Assembly (NCBI GenBank): GCA_012931725.1
Contig: CM022953.1
Location: 55,282,459 to 55,346,458 of the forward strand
From: Litsea cubeba
Taxonomy: Eukaryota; Streptophyta; Magnoliopsida; Laurales; Lauraceae
Reading direction: 5' to 3'
Length of the DNA: 64,000 nucleotides
Shown here: positions 43,134 to 55,699 of the stretch, in pieces
How the letters are laid out: every line of letters begins with the position of its first letter
Numbering within the stretch: position 1 is the first letter of the stretch
Notes under the pieces: model-generated
What the model was told of the DNA's origin: nothing
Databases searched by the model: none
What the model saw: the letters and a program-made list of their open reading frames with translations, nothing else
Made by a program: the position numbers and the translations under genes

Positions 43134-43820
43134 AATGTCGCATCCTTGCTTTTCAAAAATTTTGGTTTTGTGGGTACTGACTTGATGTCGTTTCCCCACG
43201 ATTTTTGAAATTTATGGTTTTCTCGAACCTTTGGGTTATGGATATCAACTGAAATGTTGCGTCTCCACAGTTTTTTTTTTTTTTTTAGGTTTTTTTGAAC
43301 CTTTGAAATTTGGGTTGTGGATATCAACTGAAATGTTGCATCTCCACAGTTTTGGATTTTGCAAGTATCGACAAAATGTCGCTTCCCTGCGATTTTGGAA
43401 GTGTCGAACGTGGTTCGCTTGCTTCCGATTTGTGCGAGTATCGACTAAGCGTCGCTTCCTCGCGGTTTTTGAAAAACCATTTTTTTTATTTAAAGACACG
43501 AGGGTCATAAGTTTTGACCTAAAACCATTTTGGCGGTAAAAGGTAGGGTGGACTAGGGTGGAAATCCCTGAATCCGGATTTTGTTTTCAAACCATGAATT
43601 TTGGGTTCAAGGGTAGAAAATTTTGGTCAAGTTAGGGAAAGGTTCCTAAACTTGGATATTTTTTTTTGAACAATGAAACGATGAAAGTAAGCATTGTTTT
43701 AGATTTCTAGAAATTTCAACGTTTGATATGAAAATTCTAAAAAAGGGTGGGTTTAGCAGCGTGTACCTGGAAACCGGCTTTGGCCGCGCAGGCATTGCTC
43801 TTACCCAGTTGGGTAAGTCT
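43134..43820 (-). other. E2 3' noncoding region next to integrase
   Basis: No gene seen. It contains short repeated segments on the plus strand: GGATATCAACTGAAATGTTG twice (about 43238 and 43318) and the GCAAGTATCGAC-AAATGTCGC motif (about 43363 and 43435) that also forms the array at 41610-41760. Confidence 0.65.
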
Positions 43821-45467
43821 TTAAGGGTAGTACCGCTTTAAGAACTTGCCGTTGATGGGCAGCATACATCTGTCACCTTCCATGTTTAGGAGTGCGTATG
43901 CGCCATTAGAGAAAACCTTGTCGATGACGTAGGGTCCCTCCCATCTTGGCTCAAATTTGCCTTTGGACTTGTGAGCGAAGACCATTGGTCTTTTTACCGC
44001 AAGAACCAAGTCATTCTTTTTGTAGGCGCGTTGCTTGACCTTTTTATCGAAAGATCCTGCCATACGTGCTTGGTAAAGTTCAATGCTTTGTTGAGCTTCG
44101 AGCCGTCTCTCATCGAGATTGTCCAGCTCATGGAGTCGCAATTTGACATTGCTTTCTTGAGTCATGTCATTTTGCAAGGATACCCTCAAGGAAGGAATTT
44201 GTACTTCCAAGGGCACGACAGCTTCGCATCCATAGACCAAGGAGAATGGTGTGCTATGGGTTGGTCCTCGAACGGTGGTTCGATAGGCCCACAAAGCTTC
44301 AGACATTTTGTCGCTCCAGTCTCTTTTGTGACTAGAGACCATTTTTTTGAGGATTTTGCAGAGTGTCTTGTTGAAAGCTTCTGCTAACCCGTTTGCTGCC
44401 GGATTGTATGGAGACGAAGGACAGCTTTGGATTTTGTATTTGTCGCAGAACCTGTAGAATCGATGATCCCGGAACTGTGGTCCGTTATCATGGACGAATC
44501 TTTTGGGTATGCCGAAACGACAAATGATGTTGGTGCGCAGGAATTGAAGGACTGATGAGGTCTTCATTTCGTTAAACACAAATGCTTCTGACCACTTGGA
44601 GAAGTAATCCGTAGCGGCGAAGATGAAGCGATGACCTTTGCTAGAAGGGGGAGAAATAGGACCTATGATGTCCATACCCCAGGCTTCGAAAGGCCATGAG
44701 ATCACTGTAGGATGCAGCCATTCTGGAGGCATGTGAATGTAATCTCCATGAACTTGGCATTGTTGGCAGCGCTTAGCAAATTGCATTGCGTCAGCTACCA
44801 TGGTAGGCCAGTAATATCCTAACCTTTTTATCTGATCATAGAGCTTAAGTCCAGCCTGATGAGCTCTACAAAGACCAGCATGAACTTCTTTGAGTGTTTC
44901 TTCAGCCTCTTGTTGTGACAGGCAGCGTAGAAGTACTCCGTTGAAGGATTTCCTGTAAAGGATTTTTGAAGGAATATCCAAATGGAAGCTTGGGGTTCGC
45001 CTTTGGATGCTTACCCGTTCTTTTGGATCTTCAGGTAGGATTCCGAACATAATGTAATCAATGAACGGATCCCTCCAGTCGCCGATTGAAGTTTGAAGGA
45101 TTGAAATCCGACTTCCGACCACTTGGTGGCATTCAGCAACTGCTTGGTGTGTGTTAAGAGGAGGAAGGATTCTCCTTTCGCACACCGTGATTTGCATGTT
45201 TTCCCCTTCCTGGATTGCCATGGATGCGGCAAGTCCGGCTAGGGTATCTGCACGTATGTTTTCACCTCTACGAATGTGGGTGATGTGACAGATGTCAAAC
45301 TTTTGCAGAAGTGATTGTGCCTTGTTGTAGTAGGGCAACAAATCTGGCTTCCTGACTTCAAATTTCTGATTCATCTGGTTGACGATCAGTTGAGAGTCTC
45401 CAAAGACTTCCAGCATGGTGATACCGGATTCGATGGCGAGTTCCAATCCTTTGATATTCAGCTGCAT
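43821..45467 (-). pseudogene. pol: E2 second RNase H (part) and integrase
   Basis: This 548-codon frame continues the second (aRNH-type) RNase H after a frameshift, with VFGDSQLIVNQMN and ADTLAGLAASMA. Integrase follows: an HHCC-type zinc site (VHAGLCRAHQAG ... CQQCQVH, about 44885-44750) and the DDE core with GMDIIGP (about 44680), VHDNGPQF (about 44490) and NGLAEAFNK (about 44385). A C-terminal stretch ends in GKFLKRYYP with a TAA stop at 43823-43821. No chromodomain is seen, in agreement with a non-chromovirus Tat assignment. The integrase frame itself is intact. Confidence 0.92.
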
Positions 45468-47131
45468 TGTTTGTGCATGGTTCCAGTAGCGAGAAAGCGT
45501 GTGGAATCATGTATTTGTCGGGGCTAACAAAGAGGATGCCAACTCCCGAGATCAGCTGTCTTTTTTCATTTGTCCTGGTTGCACCGTCAAAGTACATGTC
45601 CCAGGAGGCACTTTGTGAGAAAGTCTCCACATTATAGACTGGTTCGTCTGGGAGATCATCTCTGAGTGGAGAATCTTTAGGCAATGGATGCTCTGCGAGG
45701 AAGTCCGCTAGAGCTTGCCCTTTGATTGCTTTTTGTGGTACATACCTAATATCAAATTGTGACAGAAGGATGGACCATTTTGCCAGTCGAGCATTGAGAG
45801 AACCTGCCTTTGTGACAAGGACCTTCAAGAGGTTGACCCTCGAGACCAGGTAGACTGTGTTGGAAAGCAAGTAGTGACGCAGCTTTTGTACGGCGAACAT
45901 CACTGCAAGACATTCTTTTTCGACTGGAGAGTAGCGATGCTCTGCACCTACTAGCATGCGGCTGAGGTAATATAGAGCAGCTTCTTTTCTTTGATCATTT
46001 TCTTGCGCAAGCAGAGCTCCCAGAGAGTGATCAAGGGCTCTTGTGTACAAGATGAATGGTTTTCCAGTGGTAGGAGCAGCTAACACTGGAGGTTTTGTCA
46101 GGTATGACTTGATGTCTTGGAAAGCAGCTTCACAGTCAGCATCCCAGACAAAGTTTACACCCTTTTTCATCAACCGGGAGAATGGACGGCATTTCCCCGA
46201 AAGATTGGAGATGAACCGTCTGATGTAGGCCAATCTCCCTTGAAGCCCTTTGAGTTCTCTCAAGGTTCTTGGAGAGGGCTTTTCTAGAATGGCTTTAACT
46301 TTTATGGGGTCAAGCTCTATTCCGGTTTTCCGAACTAAGAATCCGAGGAACTTACCCGACAAGACGCCGAAGAAGCATTTCAATGGATTCATTCGCAGTT
46401 TGTGTTTGCGAAGCCGGAGGAAGACTTCTCGAAGGTTTTCGAGATGATCTTCTTTTCTTTTGCTTTTGACGGCGAGGTCATCAACGTAACATTCAACCGT
46501 CTTGTGCTGCATATCTTGGAATATTTTCATCATAGCCCTCTGCTATGTGGCACCAGCATTCTTCAGACCAAATGGCATGACAGTGTAACAATACACGCCA
46601 AATGGGGTTCGAAAGGATGTATGTTTTTCATCCTCAGGATGCATCTTTATCTGATTGTAGCCAGAGAAACCATCCATGAATGTCATTCGCTCGAATCCAC
46701 AGGTATTATCAATCATTACCTCTGGTATGGGGAGCGGAAATTCATCTTTTGGGCATGCGCCATTCAGGTCTCTATAATCAATACAGACCTTGATCTGCCC
46801 ATTTTTCTTTGTCACGGGGACAATGTTGGCCAACCATTCAGGATGTTGTTCCTCACGGATGAAGCCGACGCTTTTGAGTTTTTGAACTTCTTGTTCAATT
46901 TTATCCATCACATCTGGACGGAATCTTCTTTGGCCTTGCTTGACAGGCTTGATGTCTTCTTGAAGATTGAGTTTGTGAACTGCTATTTTGGGGTCTAAGC
47001 CTGGCATTTCAGCGTAAGACCATGCAAAGCAATCAACGAACTCACGAAGAAAGGCGATATACTCGGGTAACTCATCATCCTTTATATTCTTGCTTATGAA
47101 TACAGGACGTGGGTTATCTGGTGTTCCCAAG
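45358..47131 (-). pseudogene. pol: E2 reverse transcriptase and first RNase H
   Basis: Reading on the minus strand: LGTPDNPRPVFIS opens the pre-RT region, then IREEQHPEWLANIVPV-KKNG and CIDYRDLNGACPKDEFPLP (RT blocks 1-2), FMDGFSGYNQIKM, and PFGLKNAGAT followed by an in-frame TAG at 46545-46543. The catalytic CYVDDLAVKS is at about 46490. Connection and RNase H follow, with FILYTRALDHSLGALLAQE, YYLSRML and YSPVEKECLA. The second RNase H then starts (MYFDGATRTNEK, about 45595). A frameshift lies near 45470 inside that domain. It copied the element RNA into DNA when intact. Confidence 0.92.
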
Positions 47132-48319
47132 TGTTAGATATCGCGATCACTGAGAGGGGGGGGGGGTGAATCAGTGATTCCTTAAAAACAGGTCCAGTTT
47201 AACAACAAAAGCAAATCAAATCACACAAGGACACCAGATTTAACGTGGTTCACCGAAAGGCTACGTCCACGGTTCAAAGACTGTCCGAACACCAATCCGG
47301 AACAGATCTGAATCTATTTAGTCGCACCAACGACAAAGAGCACCAACCCTTAGTTTCAGATAGCACCAACTATCTAGGAAGCACCTACTCCCTTTAGTTT
47401 CAGATAGCACCAACTACCTAGGAAGCACCGACTCCCTTTACAATTTATCTGCACCAACAGATAGGATCACCAAACCCCAGACACCAAGCACCAACTTGAT
47501 GTTCTACAGAATAAGAGTAGAAACCTTTTTCTATAGCCCTTCCCCTCTACAATCTCTCTCTCTCTCTCAATCCCTTACAAATTGAAATTAAAGCATAAAC
47601 AGAGAGACACTTATCTTATGGACGAAACACCATCTTCAAGAGCACATCCTCGTCCACACTTGCTGTAGAAACTTGTAACAAGACTGCACACAGCAACAAC
47701 ACCTTCTTCTCTCCAAAACTCTCTCTCTTTTCTTCTCTTTTCCTCTCTCTTCTTTTTCTCTTCTTGTATCTTATTAAAAACGAACCAAACATGCCTTTAT
47801 ATAGGTTATGGTAACCCTTAAGAGTGTTCAAAATAGGCTACAATTCGTTTAGAGAGAGTCCCAAACGAAATAGATGAGAATCCTGAATTTTCGTACAAGA
47901 CTTCTGTTTCTGCGCAACTCTGGTTCCCGTGCTCGATCGACATCCTGCCTTGCTCGGTCGACATCATACATAGTCTGGAAGCAGACAACTATCGTGCTTG
48001 GTCGACATCCTGGGGTCCCGGTCGACCGACGACACACCGTGTCACGAAAATAGCTGGGAGCTACCTGAAACTTTTTTCTGCAGGTTTCTCTTTCTCGGTC
48101 GACCGCATGGAGTGCCCGGTCGACCGCACACTCTGCTTCAGGAATTCTGAATTCCTGAACTGTTTCAACTCTGATTTCTCTTTAAGCTCTATCAACACCA
48201 ACCTATTATCATGATGCTTGTGACATTGTGTTGACAATAATTCCAACTCAAAACAATGCTTGAGATACTACTCACTTCAATTCTTCATAAAGCTTCTCAA
48301 GTCATCTCAAATTCCAACA
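47132..48319 (-). mobile_element. copia solo LTR inserted in E2 pol (1188 bp)
   Basis: On the minus strand it begins TGTTGGAATTTGAGATGACT and ends GCGATATCTAACA, the same ends as the copia LTR at 2803-3944. It contains the same TATA region and three motif pairs. Flanks are CCAAG (47127-47131) and CGAAG (48320-48324), a target duplication with one mismatch. No internal copia sequence remains, so the element was removed by LTR-LTR recombination. Confidence 0.92.
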
Positions 48320-49417
48320 CGAAGGTGGTTCCTCCACAATATTTTCGGAGGCTTCCAGCTCAACGAAACCTTCTGGGGTTTCAAGGGCATTTCCAGACCA
48401 AGGTTTTGTTCCTTTCCACGGGTCTTCTTGATCGGTAATCTTCCCAAGGTTTGCTATGAGATGATCCCAATCGCCTGTTGAAACCGAGTCGAAGTAGGCT
48501 ACTTCTTTTGGAGATGAGGATTCTTCTGGGTCAGAAGTCCACACGTCTGTGCCATCGGACAACTCCTCTTCATTTTCGGAGAAATCGTGCCAATTAGATG
48601 AGCTTCCTGGATCTTTGTCAGGTGACTCATCAAAGAGATATCCAGGGAGATCGATGTCTTCATGGATTTGAGATGTTGAGGCTTGGTCAGTATATTGACT
48701 TTTAAGCCTTTGTGTCAACTGTCTCAAGGGAGTGTCAGGATCATACCCTAACCCGTGTGAAGACTTTTCTACATAGCCGTAGAGTCTCCAATCTTCCAGC
48801 TGGCTTTTGGTCAAGACGGGCCCCAATGGCGTGAGAATACCGCGTCCTTCTCCCAAACCGACTGGGTTTTGAGCGTCATAGCCCATTTTCTTCATAATAG
48901 CTTGTACCACAGAACTGTATAAGGATAGTTGAGGCGTACCTTTATTTTGGAAAGGTTCAAGCATGGAGTTTGATGAAGAAGTATCCGATCTATGGAAGAA
49001 GATCGGCTTTTTCCTTTGTTGAAGTTGCTGGAACAACGAAGGAAGCTGACGTAGGATCTTCTATGTCAGAAGTTGTCTCCATTGGAGTAAGAGCAGGCCG
49101 AACTTGCTGAGTGTCAGCTTGGCTTGACGATGTGTCGTCTTCTTGCTCTGAATCCGAGTCCGTGTCTTGCATGATAGACACGAAAGAGACAACAAATTTG
49201 CCCCCAGGCTTTTGTTTTGCCTTCTTCACTTTAGTTGTGATGACCAAAGGCTTTGAAGATTTGAGGGAGATGATGAAGGGAGTTTGAATGCTCTCTTCAG
49301 ATTTACCGGATGGTTTGTTTTCTTCCGGTGATTGAGGAGCTTGCCTTTATCTTTCTGGAGATTTTCGGTGAAGGATGCTGTGTGCTTCTCCTCTTCTTCT
49401 TTTTCACCTTCATACAT
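48320..49417 (-). pseudogene. E2 region between protease and RT, with G-patch-like motif
   Basis: Three overlapping frames, shifted relative to one another near 49.3 and 49.0 kb, show that single-base indels have broken this linker. The part at 48302-49036 has VVQAIMKKMGYDAQNPVGLG, a G-patch-like glycine motif often seen at this place in Tat-type elements. An acidic Ser/Asp-rich stretch follows. It is cut at 48319 by the copia solo LTR and resumes at 47131. Confidence 0.7.
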
Positions 49418-52400
49418 CTGTGAGTCTGCGAAGTGGACTTCTTTACCTTGAAGGGTTTTCTATCTGCAAAGACTCGATGTATCATGCCGTCGTCGTCAAC
49501 AAACTTGATGCATTGATGTAGAGTTGAAGGGACAACACCATTCTCATGGATCCAAGGGCGTCCGAGAAGGATGTTGTAGCATGAAGGGGTCTTTATTGCA
49601 TACACTGTGACCTCAGAGATAAGATCACCGATCTGCAACTTGAACCTGATTTTACCGATAGGCCTTTGAGTACTCACATCGTATCCAAAGATAGATACAG
49701 ATGTGTGGCTCAGTTTGCTGGGTGGGATGCCCAACTCTTCAAGAGCCGATGTGGAGATGAGGTTGAGTGCAGAACCTGGGTCGATCTGAACTCTATGCAT
49801 AGGCATTTCCTTGATATACCCTGTGAAGTACAGGGGTCGGTTATGCCTGGTTTCTCCAAGCAGGAGGTCGTCCTTTGTGAAGGCGATGGTTGCACTGGCT
49901 ACTTTTTTAACCGAGAGGCATTCAATGCATGATCCCTCAGTTTTCTTCTTTTCTCCCTTTGAGGAGGCTTCTGAGTTTTTGACCCGGTAATCCATTTCAA
50001 TTTGGAGGACTTGCGGGGCATGTTTGTCGACATCCTCATTCAGCTTTTGTAATTCCGAAATGAGATTATCACGAGTGTGCGGAGACATTCGCAACAAATC
50101 TAGGATGTGCAGACGTGCAGGTATGTGCTTGAAGTGTTCAATCAAGTCATACTTGAAAGCCTCCTTAGGGCCTGCATGTTCATCATTGTTGCCACTAGGG
50201 GCGCTTACAACATCTTTTCCTGAAGGATTTACATATGTAAAGGAAGATTGGTTGTAATTTTTGTGGTAGTCCTGGCCAGAGCGGGTGCCTCTACCAACTT
50301 CGAGAGCTTCTTGAGAAGGGTCTTCGTTTGGAAGATTGTCTTCAGGATCAAGAGGCTGTCGTTTTTCATTTGCTGAGGATGTATCAGCAGCAGAGTTACC
50401 ATCCTCAGTGATTGTGTTGCATGGAGCATTTTCCGGGAACAAGTCCTGAACAGCATCCAGCAATCTTTCTTCTTCGTTGACTAATTCATCGTCCCAAGCA
50501 TCAATGGCTGGGAATTCTTCAGTCAGGAAGGGTGTGAACTTTGAAGTCACAGTCTCAGGAGAAGAAACCTGAGAGGGTGTCATCTCAGTGAAAGTCACGT
50601 GAGACGAGGTGGCTCCAGAAGATATATTGCTAGGCGTCGCCAGAGTGTAAGTGCTCTCATCAGACGATGCTTCGGAAGAGCTATAATCCCGAATTATCAC
50701 ATTACAGGAAGCTCTGACGGGAGACGTTGCCTGATCGGAGTCAGACTCATCCTCGGATGTGAGAGGATCGTCTATCCAGCAATTTTCTCCATTTTCAGGA
50801 GTTAAGGGAGGATGTACCTGGTGGTCTTCAGGGACTTCAGGCTCTGGATTGCGGGGAGGCTCGTTGACGCGTTCTTGCTCTTGTTCTAGAGCGAGTCGCT
50901 GCAAGATCCTTGCATATTCTTCAAGATCAGGCATGGGAGCCGGATCTTCTTCTTCATCATCTCTTTGTGGCTCAACATTGTTGATTTCCACTGGAGTAAT
51001 GAGAGGTGCTGGGTCAGCAGCATTTTCTTGTACAGCCTCTTGGTCTTCTTCATCATCAGACCAGGATCCTTGTGGCTGTAGGGGGTTATACCAGATTACT
51101 GGCATAAGATGAGACTCAGGAACCCATTCTTCATCGGAGAGATATTCTCCTGTTTCAAGGGACTCCTCCCACTCATCTGTGTAGTTGGACTCGAATCCAT
51201 CATCGGTGTCGCTGGATTCATATCCATCAATGGAGAATCCAACTACCGAATTGCAAGAGTATGATGCCTCCTGCATGGCTTCTTTGAATTGAGGTGGCAT
51301 GAAATCACTGAGAGTGAATTTCCTTACCCCCTTTGAAGTCTCTGGAAGGGATGTTTTTGTTACCTCCAGTGAAGCGGTAGAGGAAGCCTCTGCCTTTTCT
51401 TTGACCTCTAGTTTTGGCTGGGTCTTCTCTTGCCGTTTGAGCTTGAGGAGATGTTTCCTAGCCTGCCTTCGCTGTTGAGCTGTAGGCTTTGTTTTCACGA
51501 CCTCCCAATTTTCATCTTCCAGGAGATCGGGATGTACCCATATCGGTTGTCCGTCTGGTGTCGGGTAAGGAACCAGTCGCTCGGACGCTTGGATTGAGTT
51601 TACCACCTTGAAGGAAGTAGTGATCTTCTTCTTCGGTGATTTTGATGTTTGTCCACATGTCACCATATTGACGGAGGCAGACCCATAGTTTTTGTCAAAG
51701 GTGATGACTCCGTTTTTCCACATCTCGTTTATTTTCTCTCTCACAACGAAGCATTGATTGAGAGGATGCGAGATCATCTGGTGGTATGGACAGTACCGAG
51801 GATCGTTGGTTTTGCCAACATCACCCGGTCTTTTTGGTTCAGGCAAGGTGAGCTTGCCGTTTGCCACAAGAGCCCCGAAGATTTCATCAACTTCTTCATC
51901 AAACGGGTATTTCTTCTCTACTCGTTCTTTGAAGGCATCAGAGAGTTCAGGTCTCTTACCAACAGCTTTGTTTTCAACTTTCTTTGGTGGCTGAGAAGCT
52001 GACTTGGTCTGCACATTGAGGACCTCTTTCTTCTTTGGTTTTGAGGTCGTAATGGCGGTTGGCTCTTTTCTTGATGTTTTCTGACTGTTGAGGTCCTTAA
52101 TCACCGTTTCAGCTTCCATGGAAGCTTCTAGGAGTTCTCCCAGGTTTTTTGATTTGTTGCCGATGATCATGGAGCGGATTCTGGCTCTCATGTTGTTTCG
52201 GCAGATGTCGACTAGCGACGCTTGTGGCAATACATCAGAGCATTTGTATGCCATTGCTTTCCACTTGTGAATGAAGTCATATGTTGATTCATTCTCCCCC
52301 TGTTTTAGGCTGCACAGCTAAGCCATAGTAGCGGGATGATCTTCACCTTTGAAGTGAGTCAGGAAGCGTGTCTCTAGCATGGCCCAGTTTTGGATTGAGT

Positions 52401-54015
52401 CCTCCGGCAGAGTGGAGTACCAATCGAAGGCCGTACCTTTTAGGGTACTTGCAAAGAGGCGGATCTTGAGTGCATCTTGATCCGCGATAGCTCCCGTCAG
52501 GATCTTAAAGTGGATGACGTGCTGTCTCGCTGATCCTTTCCCCGTATATGTTTGGAGAGTAGGATGCTTGAATTTGGTGGGGAACGGGACCGAGTCCATC
52601 CATAAGGGATATGGTGGCTTGATCCCATGCTCCTTGAGTATATCCTTCTCTTTTGCTTTGGCGAGGATACCGTCTACGTCCTTTTTGGTAAGGGCGCATG
52701 ACTCATTTTCTTCTCCATTTACCTCGTCGTTTTGATGATTTGGAGGAGGTTCATTGTTCGCCTGATTTTGGAAGGCGAGGAGAAGGTTTTCCATCAGAGT
52801 TTCAATCCTCTGCTGGCCCTGTTCCAACTGCTGGATGCGGGTGATCGCATCTTCTGGAGGTGGATTGCGGGGTGGTGGCTCAGAATTTGTAGCCAAGACA
52901 TTCATCCTTCGTGATTCGAATGAAGAAACTGTCCTGGTGACTGAGCTGGGGCTCATTCTTTTTGAAGAAGAGCTTGAGGAAGGATCACTCTGCTGTCCTT
53001 TGCTTGAAGGAGCAGGGGATTCTTCTGAATGTCTTCTTGTCCTGGAGACGCTGCGGGTCATCGGACGTCGGACATGGATTTTTGTTGCTGATTTTTGGCG
53101 CCTTCTGGTTTTTCCAACCATATGGACGGCAGCAACTTGGTTGGGTCTTTCTTTTTCGACCCATTTGGGAGAGACTTGAAGTGTGGGAGGCTGGGTCCTT
53201 TTCTTTTCTAGTCTCTTTTGTCGGTATGACGCGCGGCGGCGTATAAGACGAGCAATTTGAGCTTCGATCAGCTCTGACTGGGCTTTGACGATGAAGGATG
53301 TGCTCCTTCGGGCGCAGCAGCCGAGCCTGTCTTCTTTGTAGCTGGGCAAGGACAGGATGCGAACCCTGTCCTTCGCCTGTTGCAGCGAAGCTTTGAATTT
53401 TTGAAGTTCGGCCCCTGTAGAGATGAAGGGTCGAACTGCAGGTTTGTAGGCCTTAGCAGGTGCTTGTAGAGGCCTTGTGATGCATGACTTGATTTTGGGC
53501 TTGTAGGAACAAGCCGGCTCATGCTGGGATGACTTGGAAGTCAAGTCGGAGATGGGTCTCTCCTCTTTCATGCAGGCAAGAGGATAGAACTGGTTCTCCT
53601 TGAGTGGGGCCAGGAATGCTGGCTTAGTGGATGTCTGGGATCTTCTCTATTTTGGTGAAGGTCTTGGGGACCAAGTCTTGGGGTAGACCTGGTTGTTTGC
53701 AGGTCGAGGCTTCGTGGGGCTGCCACGGGCTTCAGGCCTTCTGGTGCTCGCCTTTGGTGTCACGGTAGTGACACGTTGAGAGGCGAGTTTCTGCTTCTTG
53801 GAGGGAGCAGTTTGTTCCTCAGGAAGTGGGAATGGTCCCAGCGTCCCAAAGATGATAGTCCGGGGAGTCGAGGTCGACCCGGAGTTCAGAGAGTTACCGA
53901 GGGAGTTGACGCTTCGGCAGCTGATTGGGCGCTTGTAGGTGCGCGTGGTTTGCTTCTGTTGAAGCATGAGTTGGTGCTTGTTTTCATCGAAAGTAATGGT
54001 TAGTGAAGCTGCCAT
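49303..54015 (-). pseudogene. gag-pro: E2 gag and protease, one frame with two nonsense codons
   Basis: From the ATG at 54015-54013 (MAASLTITFDENKHQ) a single frame runs 4.7 kb to 49303, broken only by TAG codons at 53649-53647 and 52320-52318. E1 has CAA and CAG at these sites, so both are lesions. Order: basic Ser/Arg-rich N-terminus; gag core (FDWYSTLPEDSIQNW, HFKGEDHP); the C-x2-H-x4-H-x4-C motif near 51795; a KQRRQARK-like basic patch; an unusually long acidic Ser/Asp/Glu region (about 51250-50270); and the protease with active-site-like QIDPGSALNLI (about 49785) and the closing LLGRPWIH. The DPGS motif replaces the usual D[ST]G. It encodes capsid and maturation functions. Confidence 0.9.
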
Positions 54016-55677
54016 TGTTAGTTTTCGAAAATTTCTGAAACAAGACCACATCCATTAGTAATCACAAGAATATAATGATCATAAATGGGAAGTTCTATGG
54101 TTTCGTCTTTTCAAATTGCTCGAGGTAGGTGACCCAAGCAATATGAGGAAGGCAAAATGCCATAGAAGGTACAATTGTTCTGATCGCAGGTATGGTAAGC
54201 CCAGAATGGGCATCCCAGTGACTGCTAGAAGCAATTGTGAACTTTAATTCGACTTATCGAGAAGCAGAGCTTGCTCGAGGTAAGAAGAATATAAAGTTGG
54301 AGTTACAGATGTGCCGGTCGCAACACAGCAGACCCTGAAAGGGCGTACTAGTACCGCTAGACACAAATGTTTTGAGACCGCATCCATGAGATGAGATTCT
54401 CTGTTTTGAAAGGTCAAGATTGGATTCATCAAAGAGAGCAGATGGTATTCCGATCTGAACACGGGCTCAGCGATTTCCGCGAGCGCCAGTGCTCAGAAAG
54501 AAATGAACCATAATTTCTCGGATCTGAATCTAAAGATGACGAGTTTTTTTTTTTTTGAAAAGTCAATATCGGGTTCATCAAAGAGAGCAAAAGGCACTCC
54601 AATCTGAACACGGGCTCAGCGATTTCCGCGAGCGCCAGTGCTCAGAAAGGAGAAGACCAAGATTTCTCCAATCTAAACCCAAAATGACGGAAGTTTTTTT
54701 TTTTTTTTTGAAGATTTTGAAGTTTTTTTTTTTTTTTAAAAAAATCTTTTTTATTTTATTTTTTATTTTATTTATTTTATTATTTTATTATTTTTTATTT
54801 TTATTTTTAAGATTCTATTTTTGAAAAATTTTTTATTTTTTATTTTTTTATTTTAAAATTTTTATTTTTTTTTAATTTATTTTTTTTTAAAAAAAGACGA
54901 GAGAGTACACATAGGCCTCCTAACCCGGTCTTATGAAATCTTGATTGATAGAATTGCCCCCAGGTAAGGGTAGGATTACTTAATGAACCCGTTTGGAGGA
55001 CCCTTGCCTAGAACAGTCAAGCTGTCTCCACACTCTGGACAAGGCTTTTCTTTGAATCAACCATGATCAAAGAACACAGTTGGTTTAACCTTAGTGGTCT
55101 ATGTCTTTTTTTTTTTGTTTTTTTTTATTTATATATATATTTTATTTTTAATGAACTCATCGAAGAGAAACGATGGCCCAAAACCTTAATCGAACAGGCT
55201 CAACATTTCTGCAAGCGCGATGAACGATAGGAACGGATCAAGGTTTCTCAATTTTGAATCCAAATTGAGAAATCTAAAAATTTTTTTTTTATATATTTAT
55301 ATATATATATATATATATTTTTTTTAGATCTTTAATGAACTCATCGAAGAGAAACAATGGCCCAACCCCCGATCCGAACACGGTCTCAGCGATTTCCGTG
55401 AGCGCCAGTGCCCAGAAGGGAGAGGATCAAAGTTTCTCAATTTTGAATCCAAACTGAAAAACCTGATTTTTTTTTTTAAAAGAGAAAGAGTGGAAATAAA
55501 TTCAAAGAATTAGAAATTTCCAAACAAAAAATCTCATCTCATTTTTTTTAGATGCGGAATTCAACATAGGCACCAATTATAAAGTAGCCAAGGAATCGAG
55601 AAAAGAAATATAAGCATAGAGCAAAATATATGATATGCAAATATTTCATTTCTAGCATCGTGTTCCCAAATAAACGG
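54016..55677 (-). other. E2 leader with tandem repeats
   Basis: This is the long untranslated leader before gag. Repeat units like those of E1 and E3 lie at about 55480-55330, 55280-55140, 54690-54590 and 54520-54430, separated by A-rich tracts (T-rich on the plus strand, 54690-54890). The conserved 200-bp block with CACTCTGGACAAGGC lies at about 54895-55085. Confidence 0.8.
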
Positions 55678-55699
55678 GTCCCACCGGGTGGAGCCAGCT
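55678..55699 (-). promoter_or_regulatory. primer binding site of E2
   Basis: On the minus strand AGCTGGCTCCACCCGGTGGG directly follows the 5' LTR, matching the sites of E1 and E3 with small changes. Confidence 0.7.
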
